Source: JANNYA01 sp031422315 (lineage in GTDB: Bacteria; Pseudomonadota; Gammaproteobacteria; Xanthomonadales; SZUA-5). From it: a stretch of 64,000 nucleotides of DNA. The stretch spans positions 85,218-149,217 of the forward strand of contig JANOQN010000014.1 of the NCBI GenBank assembly GCA_031422315.1, written 5' to 3'. The notes under the pieces are model-generated. The model worked only from the letters and a program-made list of their open reading frames with translations. It had not been told where the DNA came from and did no database searches. Of the stretch, positions 34,145 through 43,042 are shown piece by piece. Made by a program: the position numbers and the translations under genes. Positions within the stretch are counted from its first letter, which is position 1. Each line of letters starts with the position of its first letter.

Positions 34145-35860
34145 TCACTCATGCGCCGAACAATGCCCAAACTTCGGCATGCCCTGAACTTTTTGGGCGT
34201 TAAGAATATCAAGCTGCCAGCTGCCGCCATCCAAAACTTGCGCACTTTCCAGCTTTAGCAGAGCTTGAGGCTGTGCTGCTAGCACTGGACTTTCATAGCC
34301 GTTCGCAAACAGCACCGATGGCGAACTAAAACCAAATTCAACTTCCATGCGATCAATATAGCTGCCCTGCTGTAGTGCAATGTTCAATTGGTGCGTGCTG
34401 TTTGCGCCCAGCAGCTGCGGATTAAGCGCCAACGCGCGGCGCACCCAGGCTTGCGATTCGGCGGCTGGCACACTGTCATGCCCTGGCAAATTTTGTGCGG
34501 CGAGAGCGCCGATTCCCAAGCTTCCTGAGGTAGTTGCGCCGTCTCGATCGCGCGCGTCATATAAAAACGCGGCACTGGCAAGCTCAAGCCCAGGTCGAGT
34601 TGGCATGACTAAACTCAAGCTGGCGTTGGCAGCATCGTCAAAGCAAGGATAGCCTGCGTCATTGCAGTAGCGCCCGCTATTTTCAACGCTAAAACTGCTC
34701 AGATTAGGCTGTGGCACGCCGTTAATCGCCGCGCCAAAGCGCTGAATATCGCGCAGATCATAGCCCCGCCACGCTGCTGCTGGCGCTTGATCCGCGTTGG
34801 CGTTTTTTGGATAGACATCCGTTGCTGCGTATTTGACCGGGCTCACTTTCACCGCGCGCCAGGCCACTTCTCGAATATGTCCCAGGTAACAATCGCCTTG
34901 CGGATGATGATCAGCTTGATAGGCCACGGCCATCAAATGCACATGCACTTCATTCCAAGGCACCGCCATAGCGTAAGTTTCCAACACGGCAAAGCTGCCA
35001 TCTTCTTCAGGATCAGCAGCCAACTCAATTCCGGTCTGGGCAAATCGCACGCGCCAATGTACCAGCCGATTGGCCTGCTCCGGGCTGGTTTGCAGCAGAT
35101 TGCTTAAGTTCGGCACCTGATTCACAGCGTGGCTCAAATTACCAGCCACGGTTTTAGAAACCCCAAAGCGCACTTGCCAGCCGGTATCACAGGGTACATC
35201 GCTGGCGCCAAAACTAATGACATTAATGGAATCAGCCGCCGGCCCGTGTCCAGGACCGGGCTGAGCACTTGAATTAACAAGCGGCCCGGGCAGCGCGAAT
35301 TCACCTTGCCCCGGCACGCTGGTGTGTTCGCCACCCACGATTTTATCAGCCGGAGTAATCGCAATTTCCCACCAGTGCCCTGTGCTGTTAAAAATAGGCG
35401 CATAGAACGACACTTCACCCGGCTGCGCTGCGCTAATTTGCATCGGATTGCGCAGGCGCGCGCTGATGATGTCCTGAAAATCTAAATGCATAATCCCGAC
35501 GCCGGCAGAGCCATCTCCGCCTACCGCCAGCACGGTATTACTCAACCTTGCGTCCGCTGGGTTGGTATTGAGCGCTTTATGGATATCAATATGAAAGCGG
35601 TTATTGATGCTGGCTGAAATTGGCGTAACCGCGCTGAAAGCGGTGTCGCCGCGTACATCCCAACTGGCTTCATCCCACCACACCGTACTGGCTTGGCCGC
35701 TCGGCAAAGTGGCTGCATGATTGCCTTGAAATCGAAAATCTTCCTGAAATTGCAGTCCAGTCGGCGTACTAACGACGTTACCCGCAAGCGCTGATCCGCA
35801 CGCTAGGCTTGCGCCAATTGCCGAGCAAAACAATATTTTCCTGGACCCGAATCGAATCAT
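34145..35860 (-). CDS. Secreted protein of unknown function with an NGYE (DGFE-like) motif
   Basis: A 571-residue protein with a signal peptide (ILFCSAIGASLACGSALAGN). The first half is rich in Trp, Gly and His with a beta-sandwich look (GHWWEIAITPADKIVGGEHT; NEVHVHLMAVAYQADHHPQG). This part resembles carbohydrate-binding or DOMON-like lectin folds, but I cannot assign it. Several cysteines suggest disulphides. About 50 residues before the end it carries SVLFANGYES, similar to the FxDGFE tails of exported proteins in Lysobacterales. It is monocistronic, and no secretion genes are adjacent. Confidence 0.75.
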   Translation of the reverse strand: MIRFGSRKILFCSAIGASLACGSALAGNVVSTPTGLQFQEDFRFQGNHAATLPSGQASTVWWDEASWDVRGDTAFSAVTPISASINNRFHIDIHKALNTNPADARLSNTVLAVGGDGSAGVGIMHLDFQDIISARLRNPMQISAAQPGEVSFYAPIFNSTGHWWEIAITPADKIVGGEHTSVPGQGEFALPGPLVNSSAQPGPGHGPAADSINVISFGASDVPCDTGWQVRFGVSKTVAGNLSHAVNQVPNLSNLLQTSPEQANRLVHWRVRFAQTGIELAADPEEDGSFAVLETYAMAVPWNEVHVHLMAVAYQADHHPQGDCYLGHIREVAWRAVKVSPVKYAATDVYPKNANADQAPAAAWRGYDLRDIQRFGAAINGVPQPNLSSFSVENSGRYCNDAGYPCFDDAANASLSLVMPTRPGLELASAAFLYDARDRDGATTSGSLGIGALAAQNLPGHDSVPAAESQAWVRRALALNPQLLGANSTHQLNIALQQGSYIDRMEVEFGFSSPSVLFANGYESPVLAAQPQALLKLESAQVLDGGSWQLDILNAQKVQGMPKFGHCSAHE

Positions 35861-36023
35861 TTCAGCCGCCTAATGTCAAAAATGCCGCAAAATAAAAATG
35901 GAAAAACGCTTTGCAATGTATCCAATACCTGCAACTCGATGCAAATCAAAAAACACTAAACAATAGACAGTTTTGCTTGAATTAGTTTTGCAAACGAACG
36001 TCGCTGTTAAAAGTTGGCAATTT

Positions 36024-36662
36024 TCATTCACCAAATCGCCAACCAGAACCTTTCAATCGCTCATCCATCGCTTTGCCTTTCGCACAATCAGCACTGAAAT
36101 ACGGGTGTTGTGGATAGAGCACGCGGTAATAATAATTCGAGTTTTTTCGCGCAATTGCGTCGGGTATGCCAAACATCCGCTCCGTGCGATAGCGGCGCTG
36201 AATCGCTTGGCACTCGGTTTTAGCCTCGTTATATTCACCACGCGCGTGCATAGCTTCATGCACGAATACTGACACACTCCAAATTTCTTGATCCGTTGCT
36301 TTTTGCGGGTTATCGATGTAATTAATCAATTTGGCGCACCAAGTATATTGCATGACAATTTCCCCGGTTTCCGGATTGGCATGCCCGGCAACGTTGAGAT
36401 CGTTGTCAAAGATCGCATCAAATGCGGTATTGCAATGCACGCTAGCGGGCTTGTTATCAGCCAACTTGCTGGCAAAACGCGATAATTGCTGCTCAAAGCG
36501 CCAATGACTTATTGGCATCCAGGCAGTGAGGCTAGCAATAATAATTAACGTGACTAAATAGCCCCAGTCAAAGCCGTCAAACTCAGCAAACGTTAGTTTT
36601 TGATTCAACAGCTCGCGAATAACCAGAAACCAGAAAAATATTGAAATACCGATCCATATCAT
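36024..36662 (-). CDS. Small membrane protein with an HExxH motif
   Basis: A 212-residue protein with two N-terminal membrane helices (MIWIGISIFFWFLVIRELL; WGYLVTLIIIASLTAWMPIS). The soluble domain contains VFVHEAMHARGEYNEAKTEC: HEAMH is a zinc-metalloprotease motif, with a following Glu at a suitable distance. Three or four cysteines (HCNTAF; TWCAKL; TECQA; ADCAKG) suggest disulphides in a periplasmic domain. I do not recognise the family. The ATG at 36662 lies seven bases after the xerD stop, so it is probably the last gene of an epmB-xerD operon. Confidence 0.65.
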   Translation of the reverse strand: MIWIGISIFFWFLVIRELLNQKLTFAEFDGFDWGYLVTLIIIASLTAWMPISHWRFEQQLSRFASKLADNKPASVHCNTAFDAIFDNDLNVAGHANPETGEIVMQYTWCAKLINYIDNPQKATDQEIWSVSVFVHEAMHARGEYNEAKTECQAIQRRYRTERMFGIPDAIARKNSNYYYRVLYPQHPYFSADCAKGKAMDERLKGSGWRFGE

Positions 36663-36669
36663 GCTTCCG

Positions 36670-37602
36670 TTACCCGCGCGGATGATGCAGCTGATGAAAT
36701 TTTTTGAGATTCTCTTTCGCAATCATTGTATAAATTTGCGTGGTTGATAAATCTGCATGCCCGAGTAATAGCTGCACGACGCGCAAATCAGCGCCGTGAT
36801 TGAGCAAATGCGTCGCAAAAGAATGCCGTAAACCGTGCGGGGAAAGGCTGCGCACGCCGGCCTTTGCGGCGCAGCGTTTGACGATGTACCAAAACGCTTG
36901 CCGAGTCAGCGCATCACCGCGATTGCTCAAAAACAGCACGTCGCTCGCTTTGGCATTCGGGAACTGCGTGCGTGCGTCATTGACGTAGCGTTCTAGCCAA
37001 TCTTGGGCAATTTCACCCATCGGCACGAGCCGCTCTTTTTGGCCTTTTCCGAGTACGCGCAGTACGCCTTGGCGTAGGTTGACTTGCTCCGCTTTGAGCG
37101 TAGTCAGTTCAGTTACCCGAAGGCCGGTCGCATACATCAGCTCAAGCATGGCTTTATCACGCAGGCCGGCGATTTCTTCAAGCTCTGGCGCGCTTAAAAG
37201 CAGCTCGATTTCGCGCTCGCTTAGTGCTTTGGGTAGCGGTTTGGGTAGTTTAGGCGCGCGCACTTGCCCGGTTGGATTGTGGCTTATTGCGCCATCTAAC
37301 AACGCTCTGGCGTAAAAAGCTTTCAGTGCCGATAGCCCGCGAGCAGCGGTGCGGGCGTTGCTGCCTTGTTCATGGCGAAATGCTAAAAAATCAAGCACTT
37401 GCGCGCGGGTTGCGCTCAGCATCGTACTATTAGCGCGAACCAGCCAACCAGCAAAGATGCAAAGATCAAAGCGATAGCTTACTAACGTGTTTTTTGCCGC
37501 CCCGGTTTCCGAGTAAAGCCGATCTAAAAAGCGCTCGATGTGCGCAAGTTCTAGCTCGGGCAAATCTGCGGTGTTTTGCTCAGTGGATGCGGATTTTTTC
37601 AT
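36670..37602 (-). CDS. xerD: Site-specific tyrosine recombinase XerD
   Basis: A 310-residue recombinase that with XerC resolves chromosome dimers at dif. The N-terminal core-binding domain (residues 1-120) is followed by the catalytic domain with Arg in YATGLRVTEL, Lys in VLGKGQKERLVPMG, HGLRH with its His and Arg, His in LLGHADLSTTQIY and the nucleophilic Tyr. Sequence details (ATHLLNHGADLRVVQLLLGH; FHQLHHPRG at the end) identify XerD and not XerC. The start ATG overlaps the stop of epmB (ATGA). The pairing of xerD with epmB is unusual. Confidence 0.93.
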   Translation of the reverse strand: MKKSASTEQNTADLPELELAHIERFLDRLYSETGAAKNTLVSYRFDLCIFAGWLVRANSTMLSATRAQVLDFLAFRHEQGSNARTAARGLSALKAFYARALLDGAISHNPTGQVRAPKLPKPLPKALSEREIELLLSAPELEEIAGLRDKAMLELMYATGLRVTELTTLKAEQVNLRQGVLRVLGKGQKERLVPMGEIAQDWLERYVNDARTQFPNAKASDVLFLSNRGDALTRQAFWYIVKRCAAKAGVRSLSPHGLRHSFATHLLNHGADLRVVQLLLGHADLSTTQIYTMIAKENLKKFHQLHHPRG

Positions 37603-38702
37603 TGCTGCGCTTGATCAACAAGCGGAGTTTTAGATGCCCTACCCGCCTGCTCCTGCACCAATCGCGGCAACAAAAATCCAGGCAAGGTACGCCGCATGGC
37701 TTCATGCAAAGCAATCGCGGATGCATCTGAAACCTGAAAGTGCGCGCTCCCGCTGACTTGATCCAACTGATTCAAATAGTATGGCAGTACGCCACTTGTA
37801 AATAGCGCCTCAGCCAACGCTACTTGCGCCGGTAAATTGTCATTGACGTTTTTCAGCAAGACCGCTTGATTGAGCAGCGTTACATTCCGTTCGCGCAGCG
37901 CTTGTACGGCAGTTTTCAACACATCCGATTGCCATTCCTGTGCATGATTACTGTGCAAAACCATCAGCACAGCAAAGCGCGTTTGGATCGACTTGATCCA
38001 GCGCAAAAAGCCGGCATCAAAGCGGCTCGGCAACACCACTGGCGTGCGCGTATGGATGCGGATTCGGGTTAGCTGCGGTAATTCTTTCAGCGCATCAGTA
38101 ATGACCAGCAAGCGCGTATTTGACAGTGAAAGCGGATCACCGCCCGATAGAATTACCTCGTTCACCGCCGGCTGGCTGGCTATGTATTCGACCACTTTTG
38201 CGAGCGCTGATTGACTCAAGCCGCGCTCGGCATACGGGAATTCCCGCCGAAAGCAGTAGCGGCAATGCACCGCGCAAGCGCCGGTAGTAATCAGCAAAAC
38301 TCGGCTTTGATATTTGTGGATCAGGCCAGGGACTGGGTTTTTTTGTAGATCGCCGACTGGGTCCGCTGCATAGCCCGGCACAGCCAGTAGTTCTGCTGCC
38401 ATCGGCAACACTTGCAGCAGAAGCGGATCCCGCGGGTTGCCAGGCTGCATGCGCGCCGCAAAACTTTTCGGCACCCGCAATGCAAATCCAGATGCAGCCG
38501 TTGGCATGCCCCAGCCAAGCGCACTTTCAAGCTGCGTTGGGGTGAGCTGCAAATAGCGCAAAAGCGCAGGCAAATCCGTAAAAGCATCCTGCATTTGCGC
38601 CTGCCAGCCTGTGGCTTTCGCGGCATCATCTGGTGGCTGCGGCTTCGCGATGTGCATCAGCGCGCTTAACTTCAGCTTTTCGAGCGGCTTTGCAGCTATC
38701 AT
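37599..38702 (-). CDS. epmB: EF-P beta-lysylation protein EpmB (lysine 2,3-aminomutase-like)
   Basis: A 367-residue radical-SAM enzyme that converts (S)-alpha-lysine to (R)-beta-lysine for attachment to elongation factor P. The cluster motif is CAVHCRYCFRREFPY (about residue 140). The substrate region has ILSGGDPLSLSNTRL and RIRIHTRTPVVLPSRFD, and PLP is bound near LPYYLNQLDQVSGSAHF with the late lysine-binding segment. It is divergent from efp, with only about 130 bases between starts, which links the modifier to its target. EpmA, the ligase of the pathway, is not in the window. It overlaps xerD by ATGA. Confidence 0.92.
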   Translation of the reverse strand: MIAAKPLEKLKLSALMHIAKPQPPDDAAKATGWQAQMQDAFTDLPALLRYLQLTPTQLESALGWGMPTAASGFALRVPKSFAARMQPGNPRDPLLLQVLPMAAELLAVPGYAADPVGDLQKNPVPGLIHKYQSRVLLITTGACAVHCRYCFRREFPYAERGLSQSALAKVVEYIASQPAVNEVILSGGDPLSLSNTRLLVITDALKELPQLTRIRIHTRTPVVLPSRFDAGFLRWIKSIQTRFAVLMVLHSNHAQEWQSDVLKTAVQALRERNVTLLNQAVLLKNVNDNLPAQVALAEALFTSGVLPYYLNQLDQVSGSAHFQVSDASAIALHEAMRRTLPGFLLPRLVQEQAGRASKTPLVDQAQQ

Positions 38703-38722
38703 TCCGGCCTTTCTTGGGTAAT

Positions 38723-38736
38723 GCGCTGATCAGCGC
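38723..38736. promoter_or_regulatory. 14-bp perfect palindrome between divergent epmB and efp
   Basis: GCGCTGATCAGCGC is a perfect dyad in the short divergent region shared by epmB and efp. It could bind a dimeric regulator or be part of a promoter hairpin. No known operator is recognised. Confidence 0.35.
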
Positions 38737-38833
38737 GTATGCCAAGTCTAATTCAGCTCGCTCGATTTAGCCTTACGCGCGCAGTCTGTACTTCAGTTTT
38801 TAACTTTTCAGATTTATTTTTCGGAGTAGCCCT

Positions 38834-39400
38834 ATGGGTTCAATCAGCACCAGCGAATTTCGTAACGGCGTCAAGATTCTTATTGACGGCGATCCATACA
38901 CCATTTTAGACAACGAAATGGTCAAGCCCGGCAAAGGCCAAGCCTTTAACCGCGTCCGCGTGAAAAACCTGCGCACCCAGCGCGTGGTGGAAAAAACCTG
39001 GCGCAGCGGCGACACCGCCGAGACCGCCGATGTAGTCGACACTGATATGCAATACCTGTATTCGGATGGCGAGTTCTGGCACTTCATGCAAGCGTCCACC
39101 TTCGAGCAGTTTCAGGCCGATAAAAACGCAGTTTCAGAAGCCTGGATGTGGCTTAAAGAGCAAGATTCCGTGCAAGTCACGCTGTGGAACGGCGCTCCTC
39201 TTATGGTGACCGCTCCGAATTTTGTTGAGCTAACAATTGTGGAAACCGACCCAGGCGTGCGCGGCGATACCTCCGGCGGCGGCGGCAAACCAGCCAAGCT
39301 AGAAACCGGCGCAGTCGTTCGGGTACCCCTGTTTATCAATCAAGGCGAAGTGATTCGCTGTGATACACGATCGGGTGAGTACGTTTCTAGGGCGAAGTAG
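38834..39400 (+). CDS. efp: Translation elongation factor P
   Basis: A 188-residue factor that binds between the P and E sites and rescues ribosomes stalled on polyproline. It is complete, with the KOW-like domain I (residues 1-65) and two OB domains. The modification site is the Lys in MVKPGKGQAFNRVRVKNL (about residue 34), the EpmA/EpmB type and not the rhamnosylated Arg type. This agrees with the divergent epmB. GGAG lies about eight bases before the ATG. The C-terminus (VIRCDTRSGEYVSRAK) is typical. Confidence 0.96.
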   Translation: MGSISTSEFRNGVKILIDGDPYTILDNEMVKPGKGQAFNRVRVKNLRTQRVVEKTWRSGDTAETADVVDTDMQYLYSDGEFWHFMQASTFEQFQADKNAVSEAWMWLKEQDSVQVTLWNGAPLMVTAPNFVELTIVETDPGVRGDTSGGGGKPAKLETGAVVRVPLFINQGEVIRCDTRSGEYVSRAK

Positions 39401-39413
39401 TCGCGATAATTCC

Positions 39414-39953
39414 TTGCTTACGCTCGAGTCCCCAAATCCTACTCATCGCAACGATTTCGTCATTGCCGCGCGTGGATATGTTGCATCTGGCGAAGTCAAA
39501 TCCATCGAACGCTATCAACAAGCCGTCAACGATTTTGACGGCTTTTTAGTATCGCTGGAGAATAGCGCAGCAGGCCGTGGCTTAGCTGCGAACTGGGTGC
39601 CCACGCGCAGCTATTTTTTGCTAAAAGATCACCATACCGTGGTAGGTGTAGCCCGGCTTCGCACTAAGCTAACGCCCGCAATGGCGCTTGACGGCGGGCA
39701 CATCGGCTATGACATCGTGCCCTGCTACCGAAACTTAGGCTACGGAACGCAGCTGCTGCGCCTTACGCTGCTACAGGCGCAGGCTTTGGGCTTGGCAACC
39801 GTAATTTTGACCGTTGAGCTAAGCAATATCGGCTCAATCAAAATCATCGAGCGCAATGGCGGCAGGTTAAGCAATGAATATGTTAGGCCGAGCTGCAACG
39901 CGCGTATGCGACGCTACCTGATCGACACTTCGCATCGGCAACCATTTAGTTAG
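39414..39953 (+). CDS. GNAT family N-acetyltransferase
   Basis: A protein of about 179 residues with the acetyl-CoA motif IVPCYRNLGYGTQLLRLTLL (Q/RxxGxG/A as RNLGYG) and the following VILTVELSNIGSIKIIERNG, the usual GNAT C-terminal half. The N-terminal half (GFLVSLENSAAGRGLAANWV; SYFLLKDHHTVVGVARLRTK) resembles YqjY/YitI-like acetyltransferases of small molecules. The start is uncertain. I give a TTG at 39414, just past the efp stop; a GTG at 39375 inside efp is also in frame, and neither has a good ribosome-binding site. It is probably co-transcribed with efp. The substrate is unknown. Confidence 0.78.
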   Translation: MLTLESPNPTHRNDFVIAARGYVASGEVKSIERYQQAVNDFDGFLVSLENSAAGRGLAANWVPTRSYFLLKDHHTVVGVARLRTKLTPAMALDGGHIGYDIVPCYRNLGYGTQLLRLTLLQAQALGLATVILTVELSNIGSIKIIERNGGRLSNEYVRPSCNARMRRYLIDTSHRQPFS

Positions 39954-39969
39954 GAACGAACGATCGCTT

Positions 39970-40728
39970 GTGAGCATGATTCTTGCTTTGAAATTATTGT
40001 TGGTTCCGCTACTCATTGCAGCGGTTACTCTGGCAGGACGGCGTTGGGGGCCGGCAGTGGCAGGCTGGTTATCTGCGTTTCCGGTGGTTGCGGGGCCTAT
40101 TTTGTATTTTATCGCGCTGCAACAAGGCCCAGAATTTACTGCCAACGCAGCGGTAGGAACGCTATCTGCGGTACTGGCTATTTTGGCGTTTGGGATCAGC
40201 TATGCCTGGGCCGCCAGCTTCAGCCATTGGCCAACCAGCTTGCTATCAGGATTTTCTGGCTACGCATTAGCCGTTACGTTACTCACATATTGGTCGCCCA
40301 CGCTCTGGGTTGCCGCGGCCGCCGTGTTGGCGGCACTACTACTTGCACCGCGCCTGTATCCAAGACCAACGCTAAGCGATAGCCCGTCAAAAAAACCCGC
40401 AAACGATATTGCCTGGCGCATGCTCGCGGGCGCGTTACTGGTGTTGCTCATCACGCATTTTTCCACAACCTTGGGGCATCGGCTTAGCGGTATTTTTGCC
40501 ATGTTTCCAGTCATGGGATCCGTACTGGTGGTGTTTTCGCATCGACAATCAGGATCCGCTTTTACGATCCAGCTGCTACGCGGCATGGTGCTCGGCTACT
40601 ATGCGTTTAGCGTTTTTTGTATCGTACTGGCGCTGGCGTTAGTCAGTTTCCGTATCAATGTCGCATTTTTAATGGCGCTGGGCGGCGCATTGCTGGTGCA
40701 GGGTTTGACTCGGGTTGTAAAGCGCTAG
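39970..40728 (+). CDS. Integral membrane protein of unknown function
   Basis: A 252-residue protein with about eight hydrophobic helices and short loops. The N-terminus (LLLVPLLIAAVTLAGRRWGP) and AGWLSAFPVVAGPILYFIAL suggest an internally repeated transporter-like fold. A similar GIFAMFPVMGSVLVVFSH segment appears in the second half. I believe similar proteins are annotated only as membrane proteins. The start is a GTG at 39970 or the ATG at 39976. It follows the acetyltransferase by 16 bases and could be the third gene of the efp transcript. Downstream is the repeat array. Confidence 0.7.
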   Translation: MSMILALKLLLVPLLIAAVTLAGRRWGPAVAGWLSAFPVVAGPILYFIALQQGPEFTANAAVGTLSAVLAILAFGISYAWAASFSHWPTSLLSGFSGYALAVTLLTYWSPTLWVAAAAVLAALLLAPRLYPRPTLSDSPSKKPANDIAWRMLAGALLVLLITHFSTTLGHRLSGIFAMFPVMGSVLVVFSHRQSGSAFTIQLLRGMVLGYYAFSVFCIVLALALVSFRINVAFLMALGGALLVQGLTRVVKR

Positions 40729-40763
40729 ATTGAACCTGCGATCAACCCCAAACGGTTCCCTAT

Positions 40764-41067
40764 CCACGCCCTTTATGGGAAAGGGGTTGGGGAGAGGGCA
40801 ATATCCGGTTGCCACAAATTTGGGTGCCCAATATACCCTCTCCCCCAACCCCTCTCCCATAAAGGGAGAGGGGAGCCGTCTGAGGCATTATTGAAAAAAG
40901 AGGCCGGTTTTAGCCCCTCGCCCTTTATTGGAAAGGGGTTGGGGAGAGGGCAATACCCGGTTGCCACAAATTTGGGTGCCCAATATACCCTCTCCCCCGA
41001 CCCCTTTCCCATAAAGGGAGAGGGGAGCCGTTTGAGGCATTATCGAAGAAAGAGGCCTATTTTAGTT
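40764..41067. repeat. Tandem duplication of about 150 bp built on the CCCTCTCCC palindrome family
   Basis: Two near-identical copies (about 40764-40908 and 40916-41067) each contain GGAAAGGGGTTGGGGAGAGG, then CCGGTTGCCACAAATTTGGG and GTGCCCAATATACCCTCTCC, and end in GGGAGCCGT(C/T)TGAGGCATTA. The outer parts of each copy are complementary, so each folds into a long hairpin. The array lies between convergent genes. The family is the same as at 19980-20222. No gene is present here; frames that cross it repeat themselves. Confidence 0.85.
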
Positions 41068-41135
41068 GGTGGTTCATGGGTAGGGCTTGGAGCTGTTTAA
41101 GACCTTTTGCATTTGCGCCCGCCATACGAATCAAT

Positions 41136-41777
41136 TTAGCTCACCGCCTCAATCCGATACACAGCCGCAGGCGGTAAATTCGCCCAAACGCGGCCAATGC
41201 AGGTGGCTTGCAGGCCTAGCTGTTTCATCAAGATTTGCGGCACTGGATTACGCCAGCCATAGGTAAATTGATAAAGCGCAGCGCCGGGTGCCATGTGCGC
41301 AAATGCCGCCCCGATGATGGCTTCGATGACATCGGGTGCCATTGCGCGTAGCGGTAGGCCGCTGATTAATGCGCCAAAATTTTGCGCTTTAATTTGCGGT
41401 ATTTTTGCGAGCTCGCTGGCGCTGGCGTGTGCGATAGCCACGCCAGGAAATTGCGCGGTTAGCGTGTCAATAAACTCCTCAGCGTGTTCGACCAGCAGCA
41501 AATCACGAGGCTTTACGCCGCGCGCCAGTAGCTCGCGCGTGAATACGCCGGTGCCCGGGCCTAGCTCCAAAATCGGGGCGTGCTGCGCCGATACTTCACT
41601 GCAAATCAATCTTGCCAAAGCGCTGGACGATGGTGCGATAGCGCCCACGCCGAGTGGCGTTCGCAGCCACGCGCGCCAGAAAGTGGGGAGAGAATAGTTA
41701 GGGAAATTTGTAATCAAGCGCTGGCACCTGTGTGGAAGTGCAGCGAGTATTGACCGTGCATGTGAAGCCAAACTCAA
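41136..41777 (-). CDS. Class I SAM-dependent methyltransferase (phospholipid / PmtA-like)
   Basis: A 213-residue methyltransferase with motif I in ILELGPGTGVFTRELLARGV (about residue 70) and the acidic motif LLLVEHAEEFIDTL. The later FGALISGLPLRAMAPDVIEA resembles the PmtA/rRNA-adenine-methyltransferase-like group that N-methylates phosphatidylethanolamine. The leader FWRAWLRTPLGVGAIAPSSS is also shared by that group. The start is a TTG at 41777 overlapping the histidine-kinase stop (TTGA). It is the last gene of a four-gene operon with a DJ-1-like protein and a two-component system. The substrate is inferred and not proven. Confidence 0.78.
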   Translation of the reverse strand: MSLASHARSILAALPHRCQRLITNFPNYSLPTFWRAWLRTPLGVGAIAPSSSALARLICSEVSAQHAPILELGPGTGVFTRELLARGVKPRDLLLVEHAEEFIDTLTAQFPGVAIAHASASELAKIPQIKAQNFGALISGLPLRAMAPDVIEAIIGAAFAHMAPGAALYQFTYGWRNPVPQILMKQLGLQATCIGRVWANLPPAAVYRIEAVS

Positions 41778-43042
41778 TTCGCTTTAGCTTCTACGCGCGC
41801 TATCTGGTTTTGCTGTTCTTGGATCGCAATGCTCACCTGCGTTTGCGCTTGTGTGTGCGTAATGACTACGTCAATAGCAAAGCGTTTTGCTAGCCGCCTT
41901 ACTATCGATAGGCCAAGGCCGAAACCGATACTCGGCTCAAGCGCCACTGCATGCTGATTCAGAATCCAAAGCCTGCCTGCCTTAGTGTAGATATTCACTA
42001 CACTTTTCGCTTCACCATGTTGGAAGGCATTGCCAATTAAATTCGCCAGCACAATATGCAGCACGCTTTCTGGCAGCAAAAGCCTAAACATTGGCTCTAT
42101 GTCGATTTTAAGCTGCATGGCTTTTTTATCCAGCCAGGCCGATTGCTCAAGAATGATGTGCTCTAACACCGGCAGCACAAGCACAGGCTCAGCTACAAGC
42201 TCGCTTGATTCACGCGCAAGGCTCAGCAAGCTCATAACGGTTTGCTGAAGCTGCATGCTTGATGTTTGAATAAGTTTGAGCTGCGCCATCGCTGGCGCGG
42301 GCAGGTTTGCTAAGGCAATTAACTGTTCTGCTGTACAGCGAATGACGCTGAGCGGCGTGCGTAACTCGTGGCTCGCATCTTTGGTAAATTCTTGCTCACG
42401 CACAATAAACGCTTGAATGCGCTGCACGAGATCATTTAACCCCGCAGTTAACACGCCGACTTCATCTTTACGAAGGGTATTGGGAAGCGTGCTCGGCAGC
42501 TGATCGGGCTGCATGCGAGCCAAGAGATTTGCAAGCTGTGTCAGCGGTTTTGCGGTGCTGTTCGCCAGCCACCATGCCAATAGCAGAGCCATCGCTAATA
42601 TGGCTAAGGTCGATCCAAATAAAATATCAAAAACTTTGCCGCGCATGCGTCTAAACACCAACTTACTGCTGACTTCCGCGACCAACCATGCGCTATTTTG
42701 AGCTTCACTAAGTGGCAAAATATGAAAATGGCGGCCCGCAAGTCCACCGAACTCCCGCCGATTCGGACGCGCTTGAAATTCGCTTTGAATTTCTAACGGC
42801 AACTCGGCGCTGCTTTTAGCGACGTGCATGCCAAGATCCTGTGTTGCTGTCCATTCGCCGGTGCGAGTAAACGCGAGCTGTTGGCGCTGTGCTTCTTGCG
42901 CCAGCATGGCCTCGAAAAATTCATCCTCCACCGAATAGGCAAACGCCAGCGCATAAAGGCTAAACAACGCGGTAATGAGCAAACAGTAGCTGGCAAATAC
43001 CAGCATGAGCTTGTTTCTAAGTTTTAAATTGGTCCAGCGCAT
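41774..43042 (-). CDS. Sensor histidine kinase (HAMP type)
   Basis: A 422-residue inner-membrane kinase. Two membrane segments (LVFASYCLLITALFSLYALA; ILFGSTLAILAMALLLAWWL) flank a periplasmic loop of about 110 residues. HAMP follows (PLTQLANLLARMQPDQL), then the phospho-acceptor His in FTKDASHELRTPLSVIRCTA (about residue 224). The ATPase domain has NLIGNAFQHG and a shortened G2 region, GFGLGLSIVRRLA. The ATG shares one base with the response-regulator stop (TAATG). It pairs with that regulator. The stimulus is unknown; coupling to a methyltransferase hints at envelope sensing. Confidence 0.9.
   Translation of the reverse strand: MRWTNLKLRNKLMLVFASYCLLITALFSLYALAFAYSVEDEFFEAMLAQEAQRQQLAFTRTGEWTATQDLGMHVAKSSAELPLEIQSEFQARPNRREFGGLAGRHFHILPLSEAQNSAWLVAEVSSKLVFRRMRGKVFDILFGSTLAILAMALLLAWWLANSTAKPLTQLANLLARMQPDQLPSTLPNTLRKDEVGVLTAGLNDLVQRIQAFIVREQEFTKDASHELRTPLSVIRCTAEQLIALANLPAPAMAQLKLIQTSSMQLQQTVMSLLSLARESSELVAEPVLVLPVLEHIILEQSAWLDKKAMQLKIDIEPMFRLLLPESVLHIVLANLIGNAFQHGEAKSVVNIYTKAGRLWILNQHAVALEPSIGFGLGLSIVRRLAKRFAIDVVITHTQAQTQVSIAIQEQQNQIARVEAKAN

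Noticed and set aside
40669..41100. Several frames with a repeated SPTPFPIKG-like peptide
   Set aside because: They are translations of the tandem hairpin repeat at 40764-41067 and have no start signals.
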